Part shown: piece after piece, positions 23,501-34,896 of the stretch | Numbering within the stretch: position 1 is the stretch's first letter | Layout of the letters: every line of letters starts with the position of its first letter | Assembly (NCBI RefSeq): GCF_035222275.1 | Contig: NC_085882.1 | Location: forward strand, 2,239,501-2,303,500 | Origin: Podospora bellae-mahoneyi | Lineage: Eukaryota > Ascomycota > Sordariomycetes > Sordariales > Podosporaceae | Direction of reading: 5' to 3' | DNA length: 64,000 nt | Notes under the pieces: model-generated | What the model saw: only the letters and a program-made list of their open reading frames with translations | What the model was told of the DNA's origin: nothing | Database searches by the model: none | Translations under genes and position numbers: made by a program

Positions 23501-26500
23501 TAGCGACTCGATGCATTGTCTGTGCGTTCCGGATCGTGTCCTTGGTAAGCCCACATCACACAATCTTGCTGTAAGATCAACGACAGCGTTTGGCGGGGCA
23601 GGCTACCGGACAAGTTGTGACAATACATTTGTCAATGCCATGAGTGTACTGGAGAAGCGCTCCATACTCTCCAGCAAACAGCTGTGAGATGGCAGTCCCA
23701 CGAATTGGCGGTCAGCTCTTGTGTTCTGTACCTCTGGACAGATACAGGTCTCTGCTCTCAAGTTCCGCTTCATCCCTCCCCCACACCGTCCGGGATCAAG
23801 GTTCCTGCGGGGCAACAGTGCCGGCAGGACAGCCGCCCCAAGACGATCAATGAATCGTTCCGTTTTGGGTTTTGTGCCTAGGATCCTTGAATTTCCCGGT
23901 GTGGTGTCGCTTCCTCTCGGCTGGCTATTGTGGCTCACCCTGCCCATGAACCATGATCTGCCACCCAACAATAGCCATTATGCTGCTCCTTGTAATGCTT
24001 TTGTCGGCCATGCTCGGTTACAGGCTGACTGTTCGTGCTGCTTGTTTCTTTCGACACCAGCGCAGGTCCTGGAGCCCAATATCAATACAAGAAAGATGCC
24101 ATTGGAGCTGATCCCACTTGGCTCAGCCACAGCCATGTGCTACCCACGCTGCCGTTTCGCCTCGCTTTGTCCTGTAGACCTGACATGACTCTGGCCCAAA
24201 CGGCTTGCCAAGACTGGTCCAGAACCTCACTTGTAAGTCGTGGCCAGCTTGGAACTGCGCTTTTGCACATGCCGCTCAGCGATTCAGGGACTCAAATACA
24301 CGAATTTCCATGACCACATGGCCAACTGCAGAGCGGGAGTGGGGTGGGAAAGCCAAGGCCACCGTGGTTCAGCAGTCCAGGTCAAGGTGAGCAAGACAAA
24401 CATGGAACGAAGCAGATCATCGCCGGCTCGTTTCGTTGTTGCTGCCCGAACAAAGCAGCGAAGACGCTCCCAAGCTCGGCCGTTTGTTGGTGCTCGAATC
24501 AACCAGCGCGCTGTTCCTAATGCCCTTGAAGATCGGTGCCGAAAAAAGAAGCTATTTACGCCTACGCCACGGTGACCGACTTGTTGAAGTCGATGCTCTC
24601 AGCTGCCGGCCGTTTCGCCAGCTGCGACTATCAAACAGCAATCGCCAAGGTCAAGTGAGATGAACTGCATGTAGTATGTCGTCGATTTGGTGAGGAACTG
24701 GGCCTATGGGAGCTTGTCGGCCCATGTCGGCTTCGTTAGCTCGTTAGCTCTGTTTCCTCCATGTGCTCTAGCCACGATTATTAAACACGGCAAGTATGTA
24801 AAGGCACCCGGATTCGGCAGGGTGCCGATGCCATCCTAGGTTGAGAACACGATCCTTGTGCTTCTCAGCTGCACTGGGTGGTGAATTCGTTGGCCTTGCA
24901 TAATGGCCTGGCCCTGTTTTGCACCTAGAATACTGACCAGATGCGGACGTGATGTGTAGGCGGTACCTAGGGAAGTGCTGGCGGCTGGTTTAATCGGACG
25001 AGCACCCCGTACAGCTGGCCACTGTTCTGCAGCGTAAAGATGCGGCTCGACCGCCCCTCCCGGCACACAAGACAATTTGATTCTTGGCGACGTCATTCTC
25101 CCGTAGAGAACAAGGCTACAACTGTAGGCTGATCCATACGGAATATGGTGAGCAGTTCTGAACGTAGTATCGTGTATTCGAGCTGTGCTGTACATACCTC
25201 AAGGTCACATCTCTTTTCTGATCATAGCAACTGCGCCCAGCCAGGGTGCCAGACGCCCGGTCAAAAGGTTGACGGGCTTCCCGTGGTCCATGCCGCGGGA
25301 AAAAAACAATTTTTTAGACAAGAGATGCAAAGATGTGACCATCTACCCAAGGTGGCGGTGAACGACACAAGAACAGATCTTGGGTAGCAAGCATGCATAT
25401 CATCTGTCGCCCGACAAGTGTCTCAAAACCTTGTCCCTGCCATCCTGACCGCACTGAATACAACATCGTGAGCAATGCGACGCCATGTCGAGTGAAAATC
25501 CCCTCGATTCTGCGACAAACGCATTTAGTGTCGACTATGCAGATGAGCTTCACCAGCGGTCAGTTGCATTGCCTCCAGAGGCTAGGAAGGAGGCGCAACT
25601 GGTGCAGGGGTTTCGTTTCTGTGAGAGACGGTGATTGTATCTGTGTGGTATCTATGAGTGAATCCTGCTGTTTTTTGCAGATTGTGTTCAGATCGCCTCG
25701 GGTAGATGCCGCACACGCAGCAGCCTCATCAGGTGCCGCAGCATGAGTTGGACTGGCGAATCAGCCAAAAGAGGGAATCGGCAGGACACAAGAATGACTT
25801 GTCAGTACTGCAGTGAACCATCAAGATGTTTCACCTCTTGTCCAGGCCAGCCGTTTGCACAGAATGCGGAGGAACAGGCCGGTATACGGTACACGTACAC
25901 CAGGCAGGTCGGTCTTCGGGATCGGGCGTCGACATGGAATTGTTTGTGAAGCCCGTGAGCCTGTCGGGAACGTGGACGAGTCTCCAGCAGCATTGCGCTT
26001 TAGGGCATTCAGGGCAGCTGGCCGAGAACCGGTTCGACCAATGGCGAACTCGGTGGGCGTTTGACCTCAGCTTCCCGCGAAATCTCATGTTTGACTGCAT
26101 CGAATGCTGCCGTGTTCTGGGGCTGGTGTTCCCAATGACACGGTTCCTCGCTGGCGGGCTTGCAAACGGGCGTGAACCAATGGCGACGAGGGAATGAATA
26201 GGACAATTGATGCCCGGGTCGCCTTGTGAGGTTTTTGTTCCCGCCTCGCGAGTTCTTTCGCTGTCAAGGGTGATATCGGCTGTCGGATAATTTGGAACAT
26301 TGGAAGCTTTATCGAATTCGATTTCCATGTGCGGACAAAAGAAAGCTGAGACCTTGGGCTTGGAGTCTTGATTCGATGAGAAGGAGACGGGAAGACAAGA
26401 CAATGGAAGATGGAGGTGGCTCAGCTGAGCTTGGGTGGGTGGAAGTTGAAGAGTGTGGCTAGTGACCACACTACCGGAATGTGGCTTTCCCTAGCGCTGT

Positions 26501-26962
26501 GCAACACTGGTTCGTGTTGCCAAGACGCCAGGCTGGGTCTCCCATGCTTGATCAACCAGCGACTTCAACTGCTTCCTTTTCAGCTTACATGAGCATCAGA
26601 GAGAGATCTAGACAACTCTCGGATCTCGATATCCTCAAAGATAAGCCTTTTTGAAGCGATTCACGGTTCCAGGCCCGGATAGACTCGCTTTCTGGTAACG
26701 TTTTTCATACATCTCAGCTCCCCTCTCTGGTTGATCTCTCTTAACTGACCACTCTCTGGCAGCCATCCACATACCCCCCAACTTTCTCCATTACAAACCC
26801 ACGTGCACGGCTTCCACATTCGACGAGCTTCTGTCTGCCACGGCACCACACCGCACCTTCACCACGTTTTGAACCGTCAGCTCTCTTGCTTCTGTTCCTG
26901 GTGAAGCGAGCGAAAAACAACGAATAGGGAACCTCACGTCTGCTTCGCAACCACCACCCACC
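20552..26962. other. 6.4-kb gene-poor region
   Basis: No gene can be supported between the Myb gene and the tubulin cofactor B gene, apart from a missing 5' exon of the Myb gene that should lie near the left edge. Many frames of 60-210 codons exist on both strands. None has recognisable motifs, and they overlap one another in the way chance frames do in 50-55 percent GC DNA. A triple 9-base repeat (AGAGATCCA variants) is at about 23408-23436, and GGCCAAG duplications are near 21313-21332. The last 200 bases are C/T-rich and form the leader of the next gene. Confidence 0.5.
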
Positions 26963-28165
26963 ATGGCTGACGTCCCGCTCTATGTCGTATCCGACTACTC
27001 GTCTTCGGAAAGACGGATCACCCCCTCATGGTCTATCGCTCAGCTCAAGACCAAGTTGGAGCCCATCACCGGCATTCCTCCTTCCTGCCAGCACATCTTC
27101 CTCAAGACCTCGTCCAACGATGGGATTCCGATCGAGGCTTCGGACGAGGAGGCGGTCTATCTGCAAAGCTTTCCGCTAGCGCCATATGCTGAATTGCAAG
27201 TAAGTGAGACAAACCCGATCCGTCCCTGTGCCCCTGAATCTATTCGGCCGGGGAACTTTGGTGTGCAGGCGCCGTCAAAGTGCAAGTAAACAAGGTGGCG
27301 CTGCCATCATCCTGTTAGCACATGGGCAAGGCAGGCCATCGGGCCCTGAGACATGGAGCACGACGTGCCGCCCCACGCCAAATGCTATTCAAGTGATGCG
27401 TGGCGGCCGGCTTCTAGTGGTGCTCGCGAATCGTCCTATGATGCTGCCTTCTCCTTCCGGGGTTGGTGAGAGCCACCACGTAGGGGATGTACGTCGAAGG
27501 TGCATCGTGCCCTGGTCTCCAGCCGCTCCAGGGGCAGGTGTGTGTGTGTCCAGGGCTAGCTCGGAAGCCATTGGGCGCTCTCCTGCCCCCCCAGCTAGTT
27601 TCTTGCTGGCCATATGTCGGTCCGAGGAATCCCTCGAGATGCAAGCTTTTGAAACCCGCAGACTAACAGCGCTTGGCAGGTTGTTGATACGCGGCCAGCG
27701 TCTGCCAGGCCCAATTTCACAAGCGCCGTAGGCGTCGAGAAATTCGAGCTGCCTGAAGAGGAGTACGAGAAGAAGACGGACTCGGTCCTCGCATGGAAGA
27801 AGGCTCAGAAGCTTGGGCGATTCGACCCGAACGCCCCGACCCATGAGCAGGCCAAGATCGACGCCATCGCCAAAGAGATTGGGGCCCGAGGAATCGCGGT
27901 GGGGAAGCGGTGCAGAGTTGGTGGTGACGATACGAGACGCGGGGAGGTCAAGTACGTGGGGGGTGTCAAGGAGATTCCGGGTATTGGTGCCTGGGTGGGC
28001 ATCCAACTGGACGAGCCGGTTGGCAAGAACGACGGCAGCGTGGGAGGTACGCGCTACTGGGGCGAAGAGTCGGAGCTTAAGCGTGGCGTGTTTGTGAGAG
28101 CAGAGCGGGTGGAGGTCGGGGACTTTCCTGTTCTGGATGACCTCGAGGACATGGAGGAGATCTGA
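26963..28165 (+). CDS. alf1: tubulin-folding cofactor B (Alf1/TBCB-like, CAP-Gly protein)
   Basis: Tubulin chaperone of 240 residues that binds alpha-tubulin and works with cofactor E in heterodimer assembly and disassembly. Exons are 26963-27199 and 27680-28165, joined in phase 0 across a 480-nt intron (GTAAGT donor, GACTAAC branch, GGCAG acceptor). Residues 1-79 form the ubiquitin-like domain (PLYVVSDYSSSERRITPSWS). The linker contains the typical VLAWKKAQKLGRFDP. The CAP-Gly domain (about 150-225) shows GKRCRVGG, GAWVGIQLDEPVGKNDGSVG and RGVFVRAERVEVGD. The acidic C-terminus ends DMEEI, similar to the DEI/EEY-like tails of this family. The ATG context is CACCATG. The long intron contains open frames, but they are not needed for the protein. 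Confidence 0.95.
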
Positions 28166-28675
28166 AGTCCATCACCACACCAACATATGCGTACCAATGG
28201 AAACCTTGACGCCGTCACCATCTTCTGTTGCCCTTGAGGCTTGATTGGCTCTCATCTCGCGCCCAACACCGTCTGCCTAGTTGGCTAGTCGCAGAGGCCC
28301 GTCCCGATGCGTTAGTGGACTGCACTCTTTCCCAGGTTCCTGAACAGCTGCGCGAAGCCGCGGCAAGATGGTGTCCCAGTCATCCTCCAGTGACCCCATC
28401 TTGCACACAAGCGCTAGCACTCCCTGATACACTTCCCGTTATTTTGTTGGCACCGAAAAAGCCGCCAGCTTGTAAGCAGGTGGCTGGCCCTTGAAGCCGA
28501 CCTCAAGACTGCCGTTTCCCAAGCTTCTGCGCCATTGCCGTGTTACCAACATGTGGGTAGTTACCCAGACTTACAGTATGACTGCCTAACGGTCTCTACT
28601 TTAGCTCACCGGGCTTGCAAAACTAAGTGAGATTTTCCGCCGAGCAAATATCTCGTCCAAACAAGCTCCAGAAAG
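28166..28675. other. 3' flank of the cofactor B gene
   Basis: About 500 bases with no gene seen. A frame starting with TTG near 28228 does not look like protein. Confidence 0.5.
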
Positions 28676-28992
28676 ATGCCATCAAGATATACCATCACCA
28701 GCTCAGGAAAAGGGGCTCAGGGGCAATCAGGCACTGAAAACCTCGAAACGACAAATGCGACAAAGGGAGGATATGTCTACTCAGGTATCGAATTTGCATA
28801 TAACCGCATCTCTCACTGCGAGGTATGGTGCAAGGGGTTGATGGGCCCCGTAACGCCTGATGTTCGAACTCCATGCAGGGCAAGACGTTTACCCCTGAGT
28901 GCAACGCTGCCGTTAACAGACCATCTGTAGTAACCCTCTCAAATTACCACAAAATATCCATTTTGCGTCTTCGCCATTTCCTATGCAAATAA
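28676..28992 (+). CDS. possible small protein, two exons
   Basis: An ATG at 28676 opens a frame starting MPSRYTITSSGKGAQG. From memory this recalls the N-terminus of a small Tyr/Ser/Asn/Gly-rich protein family common in Sordariomycetes; I cannot verify that. The frame is open to 28930 (84 residues). A plausible 56-nt intron (28823-28878, GTATGG donor, CCTGAT branch, GCAG acceptor) would give an 86-residue product with exon 2 reading GKTFTPECNAAVNR and ending at 28992. After the first 16 residues the sequence does not follow the repetitive pattern I associate with that family, so the gene may be divergent, degenerate or not real. Confidence 0.3.
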
Positions 28993-30082
28993 CTCATCAT
29001 CACTGGATATTTTATCTCTCGAAACATCAGCTTTTCTCTCCAATCTTGTCTTGCCAAATATCCTTTTTGTTAACAAGTCGGCATTTGATTAGTGGTAGCG
29101 CTGTCAGCAAAAACACCAAGCGTTGTTTAGCATCTGAGACGCGGAACGTCGATCACAGAGACAGGATCTCAAGGAGCAAAAAGCTTCCGAGCCAGCCAAA
29201 ACATCTACGAGTCCAAACAAAAGTGTTTTCTTTCGGATCACTTCCGAAGTAATCACCGTTGGATCAGCTTCGCTTTTGTATGCTGCGTGCAAAAAACTGA
29301 TCCTGTTTACCTACGGCTTTGAGGCTCCACCGAACAGCGCATTCTCTAGTTCAAGTCGTCTCCAACAATATACACCGTCAACAGTCATCGATGGTAACAT
29401 ACTGACTCTAGATCATAATTGCATCAAAATCATCGAGTTTTGAAGATAGAGCAACAAACATCGTCCAATTGCATAAAAAAACAACCCTGGCCGTCAGTGA
29501 GGCACGGCCGTTAGGTGGCACTAGGCAGCTTGCAGCTGCTTTAAACTGAACGGGCACTAAAACATATCCAAAACGCCCCCCTTTGTAGATGCATCACACA
29601 CATCTTGCACACACCAGCTGCTGGTGTCATATTGTCGGCGTCCTTGTCGCGCACGACCTTAATTGCGCCTTTGAATGGCAGCTTAGCCTGGGCAGATGCC
29701 ATCATGGCCAATGCAGTTCCCGTTTCTGCCCGGCTACTGCGGTACCCGTCTTGTTGCCGTCGCGAGCTGCAAGGGAGCAGTACTCATCTACCACCCTCAA
29801 CCCCTCACCACACACCCAGCATATGTTTTTCGACGATCAAGAATAGACCAGCCAAAGCCATGGTGAGATGCTGAGATCCTCAGAACGCGGAGACCCGGCC
29901 CTTTTCCAACCCACTACCCCCACCTGCCGCTTCTCCCCTCCGTTCCCTTTTCATCAGAGTTGCTCCGGCCCTTCCGCGCGTGTGGCCGATTCGAAATCGT
30001 CATCGCCGTCATTCAAGTCCATCACATCTTCCAATCTGGCTTGGAGCGACGTCGACCGTTGCCGGCCGTTGGATCTGGAATA
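28993..30082. other. intergenic region with the RING gene promoter
   Basis: A/T-rich at the left, then C/T- and CAC-rich toward the RING protein gene, as in a leader. The frame used by the RING protein is open upstream to 29960, but the first residues of a signal peptide begin at 30083. Confidence 0.5.
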
Positions 30083-31830
30083 ATGATGGCTTCAATACGG
30101 ACTCTCCTCCTCGCCTCCCTCTCGTTGGCAACCGTCAGCGCTCAGGATGCAAGGATATCTTGGATCGAAAATGCCCCGGCGTGGCAGGAAGAATCGCTGA
30201 TGCATCTCCAAATCAGCCCACCCGAGAGCTCGATTCTGCAGCTGACATTTGATGTCTACCCGTTGACCCGCGCGGTCGGGTTGAACGAGAGCACAGAAGT
30301 CAGAGACGTGAGCGCGCCAGATACAGTGGTAACCTGAAAGTGCTCTTGTGCTAACGTTGCACAGGACTATCGAATCCAAGGCTTTTTAACCTACGCCGAT
30401 GATCTCGAAGCCATGAACAACCAGTCGATTGCCCTGGTCAGCTGCGACTCCAACAGCTCGACGAGCCTCGTGGGCGAGCTCATCACGACTGCCAAGCCGA
30501 GGGCGATATTGCTGTACAGCATCAAGGGGAACTGCTGCGCGCTGCAGGGTTCCTATCAGGACTTGGAAGGGACGCCTTACGATACATTGTTCACCATGGC
30601 GAACCAGGAGGAATCCATTGCTGCCATGAACAGCACACGCTTGGCCGGGGCGTCGGCTGCTGCCACCATCACTGGCGGCATCACTGCTGCCGGCCCGGAA
30701 ACGAGTGCCCAAGTACCGCACAATGGGAACAATTCGGCGGTGGCGATGAGCATCCTGTATAGCATCACAGGTCTCATCACGCTCCTCTTTCTCGTTATCA
30801 TTGCGACGGGCGCTATCAGGGCACATCGATATCCGGAACGATATGGGCCGCGATCGGGTTACGGCGGACGGCCCCGACAAAGTAGGGCAAAGGGGCTGGC
30901 GCGTGCGGTGTTGGAGACGCTTCCCATTGTCAAGTTTGGGGATCCGGCACCGGCAAAACCTGATCCAGCCCTCGAGCTCGAGTCCCAAACATCTCGATCG
31001 TCATCCGAGCCGGGGATAGGGACCAGATTGTCAGCCATCCCAGAGGAGCCCAAGACGCCGAGGACACCCAAAACACCCAAAACACCCAAAACGCCAGCAA
31101 AGCGGCAAAATGAAGGTCTGGGGACAGTCTTGGAGTCTGAAGATGACGACCAGCCAGCCGTAAACCCAACAATTGCTACCCCCAAAGACGGCAAGCGGAT
31201 ATCAGAGGAGCACCTCGGATGCTCAATCTGCACCGAGGACTTTCTTGTGGGGGAGGACGTACGAGTGCTACCTTGTGACCACAAATTTCACCCCCCGTGT
31301 ATCGACCCGTGGTTGATCAACGTATCCGGGACTTGTCCACTGTGGTAAGCGTGCTGCTCAATGCGTTTTATTTACCAAACACTAACCTCCACAGCCGTCT
31401 CGACCTCCGACCCCACGACGAGCAAAACCCAGAAGACCCTCATCACCTCGCACCACCCTTGACCGGCGAATGGAATGAGAATAACGCTCAAACGACACAG
31501 CAACAACGCCGGAAATCAGTACGGTTCCTCGACCTGCACCGCCTCCGGCACGCCTCGGTTGAGGAACGGATTGAAATCTTGAGAAGACACCGATCGCAGC
31601 AGCAGTTGAGAGAGTCTCAACCACCGCAGTCGTCTTCGTCGGGGTCGACGACGGCAGATTCGGAGGAGCATCACAGCCGACGGGCGAGCTTGGCGGATAG
31701 GCTGAGGGATACGTTTAGGGTGCATACCACCACGAGGCAGGATGGTGGTGATGGGGAGATGACAAGGACGACGACGACGACGACGACAACAACGGCAAGG
31801 GAAGCTGGACCACCACCGGCCTCGACGTAA
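30083..31830 (+). CDS. membrane-anchored RING-H2 E3 ubiquitin ligase-like protein
   Basis: Predicted endomembrane or vacuolar ubiquitin ligase of 546 residues. Exons are 30083-30307, 30365-31344 and 31395-31830; the introns are 57 and 50 nt (GTGAGC and GTAAGC donors, ACAG acceptors). A signal peptide (about 1-21, MMASIRTLLLASLSLATVSA) precedes a lumenal region with a protease-associated-like part (SIALVSCDSNSS, PRAILLYS). One TM helix follows (about residues 198-222, SILYSITGLITLLFLVIIAT), then a cytosolic tail. The RING-H2 finger (about 360-405) has CSIC, LPCDHKFHPPC and CPLC; the last cysteine is created by the second splice junction. Before the RING is a TPKTPKTPKTP repeat encoded by 9-bp units. 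The C-terminus is rich in Ser, Arg and a Thr run. Substrates are unknown. Confidence 0.88.
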
Positions 31831-34800
31831 CTACGACAACACACACGACAGGAGCAACATTCTCCACTTATAATGACCGGAGCTTAATGGCAAAAGAATG
31901 ACATAATTCGCCGAGTATACGACAGGACGGATAATAAGTAATGTTTTGGATAACTATGGGAGACTTTTTGATAGAGAACACCCACAAGGCAAACGCGATG
32001 GAGGTTTAATATTCTTTTTTTAGGGACAATCTTGGGGAATACCACGGGCATTTTGGGACAGGAAAGGGGCCGGTATCTGGACAAAACTCAAATTGGTAAG
32101 GAGGACAAGGACAGGACTGGATCGGTTAGACAATTTGGCGTTCTTTTGCGTGATGGTTTTGCGGTGATATCATTGCATTTGGCGTTTTTTTTCTTTTTCT
32201 TTTCTTGTTTTTTTTTTTTGGGTTTCATGAAGGAGGAGAATTTGGGACTGAAGAATGATATAGTTGGCCAATATGAAGTGTTTGGAAGGAAACAGGAATG
32301 AACATGAACATGGATGAAGTCGACGCAGGGGCAGAAGAACGAATTCCAAGGGAGACTACCGGCTGAGATGGCAGCAGCCGGCCAACTCCCAAGAAATATA
32401 GTGCGATCTGATAGATGAGAATAAGTTTTGCGTTTTCGAGTGCGGAAAGTAGCTGAGAAAGAAATATAATCGTTACCAGACAAAACTATACTAGGCAAAA
32501 CATGATCAGACGTGTCCTGATACAAAAGGCATCCAATCTTTCTCATCAGCCGTTTCACGTGTTGATTATTATCTTTTTTTTATTCTCAAGAAACAACCCC
32601 CGACAGAAGAAGCCCATCAGTCGTGTGACCTGCCCTTTTTGAGCAGGGCTTGTTTTCAAGATATTTATGGAAGGTCTGGCAAGTTTGTGAGACTTGGGTT
32701 GTTGATGGGGTTATGCAAGGGACAGAAGCCATGTATCTTATTGTTCTCCTCTATTTAAGAAGGGCATTTGTCGATAGGAATGACCGAGGCCGTTGAATTC
32801 GACCTGAGAATAATAAGGTGAGAGAGTGAGTGAGTGAGGGTGAAGCTGGGGGTGGATTATGTAAGGCCTCACTTTCCGAACCCTGAAGACAAGGGAGCAC
32901 TGGCCCCTGGGTTGATCGCCGCAGGGATTGGTTGGTTAGCGCTTTGGCCAGGTCGAGGTGGGAACCGGGGGTTGAGAGGGGGACGCTAGGCTTGTTTGGG
33001 ACTTACACAGGTATTCAACCCTTACGACCCTTTTGGGAGTGAGGTGTTGAAGGGTGAGATGATGTAGCAGTTCCTGTTTGAGCTCACTCTCAAACAAGCC
33101 TGACTGAGCGATGCTCAGGTTAACTCATGATCATTATGTCGCAGGGCTAGTCGAGGTGTCTGCATGAACTTTGGCCTGAAGGCCAACAACTGTTGTGAGG
33201 CGTGAAATTCATGAGCTAACAATACTGTCCAACGAACGGTTCGAGTCCAGCTCGCCGGTTTGTGGACTGATACTTATGTGAGGCTTAACATGGAACTACA
33301 TTAGCGTGGGCTTCTAGACTTGTTCAAAAGGTTCAGAAACGGGGGAAACGTCGAGTGTTGACGCCCCTTGTATGGCACACCATTGGAGTTAGCTTCTGTA
33401 GTTTGTCTGAGCGGCAAATGACCTGTCAACTGATTCGAGGACCGCGCTGGAAAGCATTCTTCTATCTCTGAGATTGATTGAATTTTTGCTGAGCTTTTGA
33501 AGGCTGAGAATCTCGGGCCAAATTGTCTCTCTTTTACGGATCTGGACAAGTAGGGAGGAGCACTGGAGTGATACGAGCCATCGGCCGCCGGCCAGGCTAG
33601 CCCTCTTGTTACCGTTGCACGGCAGTCTGGCTTTTGCTTTGATATGGAAGACGAAGCAGGGAGTTTCCTTGAGAGAGCCGCGATCGTTAGGTTGTGAAAG
33701 GTGAGCCCCGTCGTCGGAGAGTCGGGTTGAGATCGGGCATGTCTTGAACGGGAGGAAGAGGTAAGAAGAGGTAAATACGGCCGATGAGGTCGACTGAGAA
33801 GACAACAGAAGGAACATGAAATATGGTGGGAAAGAGCCACCCATTATCAACAAATTATCAGTGCCATGCTCCACTCTGAGCAAGTCATCTCTCCCTCTAC
33901 AACATTCTCTTCAATATTGGGCCAAGCTCGGGACCGATGCGGTGGCACTTTCTATACATACATGATCCCCTGCAGCAAGCATGCATTCCCACATCCAAGC
34001 AAGATCATGTTCGCTGAAAGCACGAAATCGTCCGCGGCCTTGGTGAGTTGAACACTTGTGAATGGTCCAAGCTAGGGCTACACCAGATCTTGTCGGAATT
34101 GCTTCTGTTGCCACCTGCCATTTATACCATGTCACTCCGATCTGTAATTTTTTTGAGCTCCGAAAAGCGTGGATTCATTTTTCTCATGCATCTCATTGTT
34201 TCTCAGGCCAGGCCAACACGGGCAGATGCCGGCTTACCAACACTAGATGGCTGAAAGCAACGGTTGTACTGCAGCACCAGTGGCGCATCAGCTCTTGTTC
34301 TTTTTCCAGGGTTGTTTCTTCTTCTCACGATGCTCTGGGCACTGCCTGAGTGTCTTGGATCAGACCTACCCTACCGAGACAAGCACTCCAGCACCTGAGC
34401 TCAGAAACACCCAAGACGCTGTTTCCGACCCGTGGGTTCTGATGAACAGCAAGGGGGCCCCCATCAATTCAGTCGGGATTGTTCTTTCCCCCTTCCCTCT
34501 TACCGTTCCTATTTCACAGTCGGTTCTTCCACCTTGCCACGATGTGGCGGCCACTTTCCAGGAAAGGAACTCCCACGAGCTATTCGTCATGGCAGCGCGC
34601 AAACGTTAGCATTTTCACCTCACACCTGGGTCTTGGCTGTCTCTCTATTCTAACTGTTCAGCTACCCTTTTCCCCAGCTGATATCTCTCATCTTGTTCCT
34701 ATTATCCTAGCAACTCACCTATACATGATTACCGTTTCGCGCATAGATGGGTAGATATCAGCCCCTCTCGTCTTGGCTCACCTAGCTACCTACCTCCTCG

Positions 34801-34896
34801 ATCTACTCAATATCCAACCACCTTTTATTTTACTACGAGAACACGACCTTGCTTTGATGGATTGTCACAACCGCCAACATTCCTGGCGACGAAACA
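31831..34896. other. 3.1-kb intergenic region, no gene seen
   Basis: Contains T tracts (32188-32220), a GTGAGTGAGTGAG stretch near 32824 and several frames of 100-180 codons on the minus strand (for example 33301-33883, two overlapping frames) that have no domain signature. The right part (about 34650-34896) is C/T-rich and is probably the promoter and leader of the next gene. Confidence 0.5.

Noticed and set aside
25831-26469. 212-codon minus-strand frame
   Set aside because: Longest frame in the gene-poor region, but it starts with a non-ATG codon, shows no motif and has competing frames on the plus strand.
27204-27731. 175-codon plus-strand frame overlapping the cofactor B intron
   Set aside because: Lies in the intron and crosses into exon 2 in a wrong frame. 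The spliced cofactor B reading explains the locus.
32088-32558. 156-codon minus-strand frame with a Lys run
   Set aside because: The Lys run is the reverse of a T-tract in the 3' flank of the RING gene. Non-ATG start and no domain.
33180-33260. B-box-like GGTTCGAGTCC suggesting a tRNA gene
   Set aside because: The flanking T-stem does not pair and no A-box or D-arm is found at the proper distance.
33301-33883. Two overlapping minus-strand frames of 164 and 179 codons
   Set aside because: They cannot both be coding and neither resembles a family.
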